From positions 1-6,998 of the forward strand of contig JAJZFK010000264.1 of NCBI GenBank assembly GCA_021805405.1: a DNA stretch of 6,998 nucleotides. The letters run 5' to 3'. The stretch comes from a bacterium. GTDB taxonomy: Bacteria > Armatimonadota > Chthonomonadetes > Chthonomonadales > Chthonomonadaceae. The notes under the pieces were generated by a model. The model searched no databases. It saw nothing but the letters and a program-made list of their open reading frames with translations, and was not told the origin of the DNA. The position numbers and the translations under genes were made by a program. Positions within the stretch are counted from its first letter, which is position 1; every line of letters starts with the position of its first letter. Shown one piece after another: positions 1-6,028 of the stretch.

Positions 1-1650
1 TCCTGGCTGAGTTACCGCACCAGTAACAGTGACCATATTTTCAATTGTAGACTTAATACGAAGTATGCGAATGATGTCACCGTCGTAGAGCGCGGTAGAG
101 GCCGCCTGAGGTGCCTCCAGATCCAGCGTCTTGATAATATGTGCCCGGCCGGGGGCTAGTGTAGATACCTCAACTGTGCTAGATGCGTCTGCCGTGCGAG
201 GTCCGCCTGCTACTTTGATGGCCTCGGCAATTGTCTCACCGGGTGTAAGTTCGTATATAGCGGGTGTGTGCACAGCGCCCTCTATGGAGACGCGGGCCTG
301 TGCATATGGAACGTAGAGAACATCGCCGGGCTGCAAGTTGATATCTGGTGCATATGAATTCCCAGAGTGAGGCACAGCTGCCCCTGCAAGCATGGAATAG
401 AAATCTATGTGAAGGGTCACCCCGTTCCTTCGAACCTGAATATCGCGCAAGGATCCATCACGGGTGGGGCCACCCGCTGCGTAGAGCACATTGAACGCGG
501 TAGCTACTGCAGGGACCACGTATGTACCAGGAACCTGCACCTGCCCAGCAACAGTGATAGAAATGGAATGCAGTTCACGCAGTGTAACAGTGACGGATAA
601 ATTCTTGAAATCTTGTGTTAGTCGCTGCTTTATCACCTTTTCGGCCTGAGTGAGGGTGAGGCCTGCAACATTAACCGCACCGTGCGAATTTAACTGTACG
701 CGGCCAGCAGAATCAACTTTCGCGGTGATCTCCCGAGCCTCCATCGCAGGGTTTGAGTAGCGGATGGTTAGTTGGTCACCACCTGTTAGGCGGTAGCTGG
801 CGGGCGTTGTTGCCGCAACATTGAATGCAATCTGCTGATACGGCGTGATGATACCACTGAAGGCACTCTGAGACGGTGGGGACTGCGTGAATTGCGATTG
901 AAGGTTAGGATTACCATAGGGGTACATGCCGTACTGATCAGGAGGTGGATAGCCGCCTGGATATTCTCCACCATACGGATTCACCCCATTATAGGGGTAT
1001 TGAGGCTGTCCTGCACCAGCTACTGGAACCCCAACAGGCCGTGCAAAGTTAGTTGCGGCACCTGAATTACCCTGCGCTGAAGGCCCTGGAGTTATCGAGG
1101 TACTGCTGCCAGTCATTGGGGGTACCACAACCCCTGTTGTGGCAGCACCTGCAGCTGCGGCGCCCACCGCAGGTACGTAGCCGGGTGGCGGAGGTATAGT
1201 AACGTTGCTACCTGGTACCGGACGGGAGCCCTGCTGTAATCCATTGGGCATCCCCGGCAGAATGGGATTAATCTGTGCAGAACCCTGCCCATAAGGACCA
1301 CCCATTGTACTTTCGAATTGGCGCGACGGCGATACGAGAGCGCGGTATTGTGCACTTACGTAGGCACGGGCAGGGGCAAAAAACGAATACCCGAAGAGAT
1401 GCAGTGTCGTGGAGGCCGTTATTGTGCGCCGGTTTGGATTTGTGACATGCGTGGAAGAGGGAGCAGGCGCGCTAGTTTTTGCCTGTGCAGGCAGTACCAC
1501 CTGTTGTTCAACATGGGGTTGTGCTTTTACAAGAGGGTTGGGTTGCTGGGCCAAGGAGGCGCCAGTGCCTAACGATATAGTAAAAACACCGGTTATAACC
1601 ACGCCAATACTTACGGCTCTGTACCGCCTATTTTGCTGCCAGGAAAACAT
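1..1650 (-). CDS. Polysaccharide export protein (Poly_export + SLBB repeats, Wza-like), 3' end cut by window edge
   Basis: The reading frame is open from ATG at 1650 to the window edge: 550 residues with no stop, so the C-terminus is missing. Residues 1-34 look like a Sec signal peptide: basic start (NRRYR), hydrophobic core, likely cleavage at SLA|QQ. No lipobox cysteine is present, unlike E. coli Wza. Residues about 35-283 are low-complexity, rich in Pro, Gly, Ala, Gln and Tyr, with a Tyr/Pro/Gly-dense patch near 215-250. A Poly_export domain follows (about 284-360, starting YRLTGGDQLTIRY, with VAGLTLTQAE). SLBB 1 (about 363-431) has GQVQVPGTY and AAGG at 391-394; SLBB 2 (about 450-530) has GAVHTPAIYEL and AGG at 481-483; a third starts at about 538 (VTVTGAVTQPG). 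Members of this family form outer-membrane channels for capsule or exopolysaccharide. No glycosyltransferase, Wzx/Wzy or Wzc-like gene is visible, so the exported polymer is unknown. A GGTGGAG at 1662-1668 sits 11 bases before the start; no in-frame ATG lies between it and the upstream in-frame TGA. The family call is firm; the exact role is inferred. Confidence 0.9.
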   Translation of the reverse strand, partial: MFSWQQNRRYRAVSIGVVITGVFTISLGTGASLAQQPNPLVKAQPHVEQQVVLPAQAKTSAPAPSSTHVTNPNRRTITASTTLHLFGYSFFAPARAYVSAQYRALVSPSRQFESTMGGPYGQGSAQINPILPGMPNGLQQGSRPVPGSNVTIPPPPGYVPAVGAAAAGAATTGVVVPPMTGSSTSITPGPSAQGNSGAATNFARPVGVPVAGAGQPQYPYNGVNPYGGEYPGGYPPPDQYGMYPYGNPNLQSQFTQSPPSQSAFSGIITPYQQIAFNVAATTPASYRLTGGDQLTIRYSNPAMEAREITAKVDSAGRVQLNSHGAVNVAGLTLTQAEKVIKQRLTQDFKNLSVTVTLRELHSISITVAGQVQVPGTYVVPAVATAFNVLYAAGGPTRDGSLRDIQVRRNGVTLHIDFYSMLAGAAVPHSGNSYAPDINLQPGDVLYVPYAQARVSIEGAVHTPAIYELTPGETIAEAIKVAGGPRTADASSTVEVSTLAPGRAHIIKTLDLEAPQAASTALYDGDIIRILRIKSTIENMVTVTGAVTQPG

Positions 1651-1734
1651 ACTAAAAGCTGCTCCACCATCGTGAATGTGCTTGGATCTTGTCAATTGGG
1701 GACATAATCAGGCACAAGGGTTACTTATCTTAGG

Positions 1735-1765
1735 GTTAGGGGCGGCATTAACACCTGCCCCTAAC
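1735..1765 (-). other. Perfect 9-bp inverted repeat between the PPIase and exporter genes
   Basis: GTTAGGGGC at 1735-1743 and GCCCCTAAC at 1757-1765 are exact reverse complements around a 13-base loop. The hairpin begins 27 bases after the PPIase stop codon and lies 85 bases before the exporter start. The stem is GC-rich, but no T-run follows on either strand, so it is not a textbook intrinsic terminator. It could be a mRNA 3'-end stabiliser, a weak or factor-assisted terminator, or a protein-binding palindrome in the exporter's promoter region. The remainder of the 141-base gap contains a TTGACA (minus strand, about 1692-1697) without a good -10 partner at normal spacing. Confidence 0.6.
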
Positions 1766-1791
1766 AATGGTTACAATACACCGGTCAAAGG

Positions 1792-2925
1792 CTAGTTGCT
1801 GTCTTGCTGCGTTGGTGGTGCAGGCATATTCTTTTGCAACGTGTTGACCAGTTTGGCTTTGGTTTGCAATTCCTGGTTGAATTCGCCAATTATAAGGTTT
1901 TCTCGCTGGCGCAACGCCTGTGTGCGCTGGTCATGGGTAAGCTCGCTGCCCATTTTGGTAACCAGGATGAGGTGGTAACCATAGTGGGTGCGAACTGGCG
2001 CACTAATGACGCCCTTCTTTAGTGCAAAGACAGCCTTATCAAACGAGGGTGTCATCATTCCACGCATGAAAACTCCGAGGTCGCCACCATGTGTCTTGGT
2101 TGAATCGGTGCCATATTTGGCTGCTGCGGCTGCGAATGTCATCTTGCCAGAAACGATATCGTCGCGGATTTGTGTTACTTTCGCGAGAGCTTCGGTATCC
2201 TTCTTCCTGGCAGCCGCGGAGGGAGTTGGCCCCAACGGTGGATCTGGAATTAGGATATGGCTGGCCTCAAGGAAGTCGCTATCGCCTATTGGATGTCCTT
2301 GAATTTCTGCTATATGCTGGTCTAACAGCGCGGTGAGTTCTGCTACTGGCTTAAACAAACCCTCTAGTTTCGCTACAGTCATGTGCTGTGTGGCGAGAAA
2401 CTGATCATTGGTTACGCCTGGAGGAATCTGGCCGCCCTTGCGCATTGCCGCGAGCCGTTCGCTCACCATGTCCTGCACTTGAGCTGGCGTAACGACAATG
2501 TGAGCCTGCTGTGCGGCGGTATCCACCATATCGCGCTCAAGAAGGGATTCTAGCGCATTTGCGAGTGCTGGGGGCGGGTTATTGCGTAGCTGTTGAAAAG
2601 CCTCTTCCTTCGTGACTGTAACGCTCGGCCCGGCATTTGGACCCAGGAGCTCGCCTGCCACGTACGGCCCCACCGTTTGTGATATAAAAGCATCGAACTC
2701 TGCAGGATTGGTCTGCTGGAGGTAAGCGAACAAACCATCCCAGGTAACCTTTGTGTCGTAAACTGATCCTACAACATCCGAACCAGTAGGTTCTGCTGCT
2801 TTTGGCGCAGATGCAGTGGGCTGACCCGGTTTGGCCGGCGGTGCACCATTCTGTGCCGCAGCGATCATGGGTAGACTGAGGCACACGACTGCAGCCGTGA
2901 GGGCTGGCAGTGGGATCCGTTTCAT
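1792..2925 (-). CDS. Secreted parvulin-type peptidyl-prolyl cis-trans isomerase (SurA/PrsA-like)
   Basis: This 377-residue protein has a Sec signal peptide at residues 1-24 (MKRIP, hydrophobic core, IAAA|QN). The single cysteine (C15) is not in a lipobox, so a soluble periplasmic protein is expected. A Pro/Ala linker (about 25-45) leads to a SurA_N-like helical chaperone region (about 48-205). The parvulin/rotamase domain covers about 217-326: ASHIL with H223, GGDLGVF at 280-286, PSFDKAVFALKKG at 293-305 and HYGYHLI with H318 match family hallmarks. A basic, Gln-rich tail (about 330-377) ends it. Such proteins isomerise X-Pro bonds and act as holdases for exported or outer-membrane proteins. 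The start is supported by AAAGGAG at 2936-2942, 10 bases before ATG. It lies 57 bases after the deacetylase gene, so the two may share a transcript. The Pro-rich exporter downstream is an attractive client, but that is inference. SurA and PrsA/PpiC subtypes cannot be separated by eye. Confidence 0.92.
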   Translation of the reverse strand: MKRIPLPALTAAVVCLSLPMIAAAQNGAPPAKPGQPTASAPKAAEPTGSDVVGSVYDTKVTWDGLFAYLQQTNPAEFDAFISQTVGPYVAGELLGPNAGPSVTVTKEEAFQQLRNNPPPALANALESLLERDMVDTAAQQAHIVVTPAQVQDMVSERLAAMRKGGQIPPGVTNDQFLATQHMTVAKLEGLFKPVAELTALLDQHIAEIQGHPIGDSDFLEASHILIPDPPLGPTPSAAARKKDTEALAKVTQIRDDIVSGKMTFAAAAAKYGTDSTKTHGGDLGVFMRGMMTPSFDKAVFALKKGVISAPVRTHYGYHLILVTKMGSELTHDQRTQALRQRENLIIGEFNQELQTKAKLVNTLQKNMPAPPTQQDSN

Positions 2926-2935
2926 CTAAGCAATG

Positions 2936-2942
2936 CTCCTTT
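2936..2942 (-). promoter_or_regulatory. Ribosome binding site of the PPIase gene
   Basis: AAAGGAG on the minus strand, 10 bases before the ATG at 2925-2923. It fixes the start directly ahead of the signal peptide. Confidence 0.75.
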
Positions 2943-2982
2943 CGGATGGTTTCTATGACCACCACGTAACAATTGGCTTGCC

Positions 2983-4122
2983 CTATGCTATGCGATTTTG
3001 GGAGCCACGTCCAATGTGATAATATCCTTGAAGGTTGCGCTCCAACTCGGTGGTGAACGCCACTGTGCGAGCGGATGCATATTCAAACTCCAGGTAGTCT
3101 GGTAGATAGTCGCTTGTATCCAGCAACGTGCTATCGTATTGTAGAAAGCTACTATTTGCAGGAACCGCGTCGTCCAGCCTTGTACCCGCAACCAAAGCGG
3201 ATGCTAGTGCCCACATTCGTGTAACCGTTGCAAGATTGTACCCTCCACCACCTAGCACAACTAACGGTTTACCCTGGCTTATTATGTCCTGAACAGCGTG
3301 CAGCCATCCCTGTGCCGTGAGCCTTAGGTTTGCCAGTGGGTCTAGTGCATGCGCATCCGCGCCCATCTGCAGTACAATAGCCTCTGGGTTGTAGTCGCGA
3401 AGCACGGGGATTGCTGCAGCGCGCCAGGCGCCAAGCCATATCTCGTCCGTTGATTTTGCGGCGATGTTAATGTTTACACAAGTACCCTCACCCTCACCTG
3501 TCCCTATTTCCGAAGGTGAACCTGTTCCCGGATACAGTGTGCGGCCGTTTTCGTGAATAGATATAGTTAGTACAGAGGGATTCGAGTAGAAAAGTTCCTG
3601 AACACCATCACCGTGATGCACGTCAATGTCGACGTACGCAACTCTGTGGTATTTCTTCTTAAGGCGGTTAATTGCTGCCGCGCAGTCGTTTAATACGCAG
3701 AAACCGGCGGCTCTACTCTCATGAGCGTGATGCAACCCTCCAGAGATATTAATAGCTGCAGGTGCTCCATCCATTACAGCCTGCGCCGCGTCCTGCGAAG
3801 CACCCGTGTAGAGCATTGAGGCAGAAAAGATGCCACGGAAAAGTGGATTATCGGCGGTTGTCAGCCCAAACCTGCGTACATCCACGGCCGGGCTGCCGGA
3901 CTCGCAGGCCTGCAGTGCATCGATATATTCCGGGGAATGAATGGCACGAACATCAGCCAAACCTGCTGGAGTTGGTTCGGTTAGTTCGAGCTGAGCGTTG
4001 AACATTCCATAGTCGTTGAGCAACTCCTTCACCATTTTCAGGCGCTGCGGCTTCATTGGGTGCGAGGGACCCATATTGTATTGCTGCATGAGCTCGGTAT
4101 AGAAAAATGGTACAGAACTCAT
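2983..4122 (-). CDS. acuC: Histone deacetylase family protein, AcuC-type
   Basis: This 379-residue protein shows the arginase/deacetylase fold signature from end to end. The N-terminus has the class-I-like MGPSHPMKPQR motif (17-27). The active site appears complete: HH dyad in SGGLHHAHE (H131, H132), zinc ligands D167 and H169 in DIDVHHGDG, third zinc ligand D256 in GADAHALDPL, and the transition-state tyrosine Y295 in GGGGYN. Family members remove acetyl groups from lysine side chains; bacterial AcuC is known for deacetylating acetyl-CoA synthetase. Related enzymes act on acetylpolyamines, but the GADAH.xDPL and GGGGYN..TVTRMW pattern and the N-terminal motif favour AcuC. There is no signal peptide, so it is cytoplasmic. 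No acs, acuA or acuB gene is visible, so the symbol reflects family only. ATG is the first possible start (an in-frame TAG lies 15 bases upstream), although its Shine-Dalgarno is weak. The PPIase gene follows after 57 bases. Confidence 0.9.
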   Translation of the reverse strand: MSSVPFFYTELMQQYNMGPSHPMKPQRLKMVKELLNDYGMFNAQLELTEPTPAGLADVRAIHSPEYIDALQACESGSPAVDVRRFGLTTADNPLFRGIFSASMLYTGASQDAAQAVMDGAPAAINISGGLHHAHESRAAGFCVLNDCAAAINRLKKKYHRVAYVDIDVHHGDGVQELFYSNPSVLTISIHENGRTLYPGTGSPSEIGTGEGEGTCVNINIAAKSTDEIWLGAWRAAAIPVLRDYNPEAIVLQMGADAHALDPLANLRLTAQGWLHAVQDIISQGKPLVVLGGGGYNLATVTRMWALASALVAGTRLDDAVPANSSFLQYDSTLLDTSDYLPDYLEFEYASARTVAFTTELERNLQGYYHIGRGSQNRIA

Positions 4123-4293
4123 GGCAGCACAAACCTATGTACCAGACTATCTTGCGAACACAATTTGATAAATGAAATAGTTTGGTAGCCCTGTACTTCC
4201 CGGGATATAGTGCCGATATAGTAAGCGCGGAATTGAATAAGAATGGTTTGCACAAAAAATAGTATACCGGCAAAATTAAATAGAGCGTGATAG

Positions 4294-4314
4294 GACGGGT
4301 TAATTCTACCCGTC
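4294..4314 (-). other. Second hairpin downstream of apt (7-bp stem)
   Basis: GACGGGT (4294-4300) and ACCCGTC (4308-4314) pair exactly around the 7-base loop TAATTCT. It begins 4 bases beyond the larger inverted repeat in the direction of apt transcription. No T-run follows. It may be a back-up terminator element, an RNA-stability structure, or an operator for the deacetylase gene. Confidence 0.5.
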
Positions 4315-4318
4315 TAAA

Positions 4319-4364
4319 GAAATTCGGTGCTGCTAACTTAAGTTAAAATGTAGCACCGAATTTC
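4319..4364 (-). terminator. Nested inverted repeat, likely terminator of the mtnP-mtnA-apt transcript
   Basis: GAAATTCGGTGCT (4319-4331) and AGCACCGAATTTC (4352-4364) are exact 13-base reverse complements. The 20-base loop itself contains the perfect palindrome TAACTTAAGTTA (4334-4345), so the RNA could fold as a stem with an inner stem. It starts 23 bases after the apt stop codon. Read in the apt direction the 3' arm runs into TTTCTTTA, a short U-rich stretch overlapping the stem base, which suits an intrinsic terminator, though the U-tract is interrupted. The symmetry would allow action in both directions, but I see no plus-strand gene. Confidence 0.6.
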
Positions 4365-4387
4365 CAATTTATGGCTCCAAAACACTC

Positions 4388-4912
4388 TTAATCATAATGC
4401 AGGAGTGAGGAAATGGGGTACTTGTCCAGAGCCTTTCGACCCTCCAGGAAATCGAGCTCTGCCAGAAAGCAGAAGCCAGCGACTACACCATGTGCACGCT
4501 CTACCAGCCGGGCCGCTGCTGCGGCGGTACCACCTGTGGCGAGCAGATCGTCTACAATAAGGACACGCATACCCGGCTCAATTGCATCGTTATGCATTTC
4601 CACGGTATTGGTGCCATATTCTAGTGCGTATTCCTCGGTAATGCGGTTGCCAGGCAGCTTCCCAAGTTTACGTAGGGGTACAAAGCCAGTATGCAACTCC
4701 AGAGCGATAGGGGCACCAAAAAGAAAGCCGCGAGCCTCTATGCCTACTACGAGGTCTACCTTGCATGAACGGCCAAAATCGGCCATTTTCTCAACCACTT
4801 CTTTCAAGGCTGCATAGTTCTGAACGACTGGTGTGATGTCCTTGAATAGTATTCCAGGTTTGGGAAAGTCCGGAATATCTCGTACAAGACTCTCGGCAAG
4901 CAGTTTTGTCAT
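4388..4912 (-). CDS. apt: Adenine phosphoribosyltransferase
   Basis: Apt converts adenine plus PRPP into AMP and pyrophosphate in the cytoplasm. The 174-residue product has the family's usual length and order: DIPDFPKPGILFKDITPV near the N-terminus (residues 12-29), the EARGFLFGAPIA segment (59-70), VPLRKLGKLPG (78-88) of the flexible loop region, and the PRPP-binding motif VLIVDDLLATGGT (117-129) with the acidic pair D121/D122. The frame extends 10 codons upstream to an ATG at 4942, but I chose ATG at 4912 because a near-perfect GGAGGAG (4921-4927) sits 8 bases before it and lies inside the longer version's coding sequence. It is the last gene of the salvage operon, 57 bases after mtnA, and consumes the adenine released by MtnP two genes upstream. 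A strong inverted repeat follows the stop codon. Nothing is missing or broken. Confidence 0.95.
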   Translation of the reverse strand: MTKLLAESLVRDIPDFPKPGILFKDITPVVQNYAALKEVVEKMADFGRSCKVDLVVGIEARGFLFGAPIALELHTGFVPLRKLGKLPGNRITEEYALEYGTNTVEMHNDAIEPGMRVLIVDDLLATGGTAAAAARLVERAHGVVAGFCFLAELDFLEGRKALDKYPISSLLHYD

Positions 4913-4920
4913 CTTATTAT

Positions 4921-4927
4921 CTCCTCC
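4921..4927 (-). promoter_or_regulatory. Ribosome binding site that decides the apt start
   Basis: GGAGGAG on the minus strand, 8 bases before ATG 4912-4910. It falls within the alternative longer frame starting at 4942, which makes the shorter protein the better call. Confidence 0.85.
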
Positions 4928-4969
4928 ATGGGTATGTGCCACAGGCGCACAAACTGTGCAACCAAAGTA

Positions 4970-6028
4970 TTACTCAGCCACTTTTAGAATTGAAGCGATA
5001 CTGCCCGTAAACGGTGGACGTATAACTCCGCGTTCCGTTATAATCGCTGTTATGAGTTCAGCAGGTGTGACATCAAAGGCTGGGTTCCAAGCAGCAACGT
5101 TTTGCGGTCCGAGTGACAGTCCGTCGACGTGTGTAACCTCAGTGGGATCACGTTGCTCAATGGGGATACCGAGGCCATTTGCAAGGCTGCTATCGAATGT
5201 CGAAACCGGAGCAGCTACATAGAACGGAACCTTGTGATGTGCAGCAATTACCGCAAGCCCATACGTTCCAATTTTGTTCGCGGTATCGCCGTTACTCGCA
5301 ATTCTGTCGGCACCAACAATAACGCAATCAATTCTGTTGGTGTGCATCAGGGCAGCGCTCATGTTGTCTGTAATTACTGTTACAGGAATGCCGCTCTCCA
5401 TCAACTCCCATGCAGTTAGCTTCAAGCCCTGAAGCCTCGGCCGAGTCTCGTCAGCGAATACGTTTACATGTTTGCCTTCCTCAACAGCGGCTCTTATCAC
5501 GCCAAGAGCAGTGCCGAAGCCGGCGGTAGCGAGCGCACCTGCATTGCAGTGCGTCATTACGTTACATGTATCTGGAAGAAGTTCTGCACCAAACTTGCCC
5601 ATCTTGCGATTGATTTGAATGTCCTCATCAATCATCTTGAGAGCTTCATCAATGAGCGCTTGCTTAATTTCAGTTACTTCCGCTATCGATCGTGCCAGGG
5701 TCATCAGCCGGTTCACGGCCCAACTTAGGTTTACCGCCGTTGGACGCGCTTCACACAGACCATCGGCGGCAACCTGCAACTTATCCAGGAACGCATCGCG
5801 ACCAGGCGCAATCGTGCATCTACCCGCAAGAGCAAGACCAAGTGCTGCTGTACACCCTATAGCCGGGGCACCTCGAACAATCATGGTCCTAATGGCGCTA
5901 GCCGTGTCCCGCCAATTATCGATCTCCACCCAGCAGACCTGGTGGGGAAGTTTTGTTTGATCGAGTAGCCGGATGCAGCCATTTGCCCATGCCACGGGTT
6001 CGATGTTGCCGTTTTCGCGCTGGCTCAA
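4970..6028 (-). CDS. mtnA: S-methyl-5-thioribose-1-phosphate isomerase
   Basis: MtnA isomerises 5-methylthioribose-1-phosphate to 5-methylthioribulose-1-phosphate in the methionine salvage pathway. The 352-residue product shows the family hallmarks in order: TMIVRGAPAIG (48-58), MTHCNAGALATAGFGTALG (158-176) with the catalytic-type C161, VFADETRPRLQG (190-201), the NMSA motif (222-225), IVGADRIASNGDTANKIGTY (237-256) with catalytic-type D241, and NPAFDVTPAELI (315-326). C161 and D241 match the Cys/Asp pair known from Bacillus MtnA. These motifs separate it from its eIF2B-alpha and ribose-1,5-bisphosphate isomerase relatives. The start appears to be TTG (6028-6026): it overlaps the mtnP stop as TTGA, and AAGGG at 6036-6040 lies 7 bases upstream. 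No ATG is near; an in-frame GTG at codon 12 is a weaker alternative. The overlap suggests translational coupling. apt follows after 57 bases. Confidence 0.95.
   Translation of the reverse strand: MSQRENGNIEPVAWANGCIRLLDQTKLPHQVCWVEIDNWRDTASAIRTMIVRGAPAIGCTAALGLALAGRCTIAPGRDAFLDKLQVAADGLCEARPTAVNLSWAVNRLMTLARSIAEVTEIKQALIDEALKMIDEDIQINRKMGKFGAELLPDTCNVMTHCNAGALATAGFGTALGVIRAAVEEGKHVNVFADETRPRLQGLKLTAWELMESGIPVTVITDNMSAALMHTNRIDCVIVGADRIASNGDTANKIGTYGLAVIAAHHKVPFYVAAPVSTFDSSLANGLGIPIEQRDPTEVTHVDGLSLGPQNVAAWNPAFDVTPAELITAIITERGVIRPPFTGSIASILKVAE

Larger units (their letters stand above)
4123..4387. other. 265-base intergenic region between apt and the deacetylase gene
   Basis: This AT-rich gap contains no credible ORF. 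Next to apt it holds two adjacent hairpins (4319-4364 and 4294-4314, listed separately). Nearer the deacetylase gene, GATATAGT occurs twice (4204-4211 and 4215-4222), 11 bases apart, about one helical turn. The deacetylase promoter should lie here, reading on the minus strand, but I see no pair of -35 and -10 boxes good enough to call. Confidence 0.7.

Noticed and set aside
1113..1355. Minus-strand 80-codon open frame
   Set aside because: It is a frame-shifted shadow of the exporter's Pro/Gly-rich region; the exporter frame is open for 550 codons and carries the domain motifs.
1318..1675. Plus-strand open frames of 84 and 88 codons near the exporter start
   Set aside because: They are antisense to the low-complexity N-terminal part of the exporter, where biased composition leaves other frames open; no ribosome site or motif supports them.
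1730..1742. Telomere-like TTAGGGTTAGGGG
   Set aside because: Only two copies, in a bacterial intergenic gap, and mostly accounted for by one arm of the 9-bp hairpin.
2579..2965. Minus-strand 128-codon open frame
   Set aside because: It overlaps the PPIase signal peptide and N-terminal region in another frame, and has no recognisable domain.
4413..4817. Plus-strand 134-codon open frame
   Set aside because: It lies wholly inside apt on the opposite strand; its Arg/Ser/Pro-rich product shows no family motif, while the apt frame has clear ones.
4913..4969. Small GCACA/TGTGC inverted repeat between mtnA and apt
   Set aside because: Five base pairs with a 3-base loop and no T-run is within chance expectation; it is unlikely to separate the two genes.
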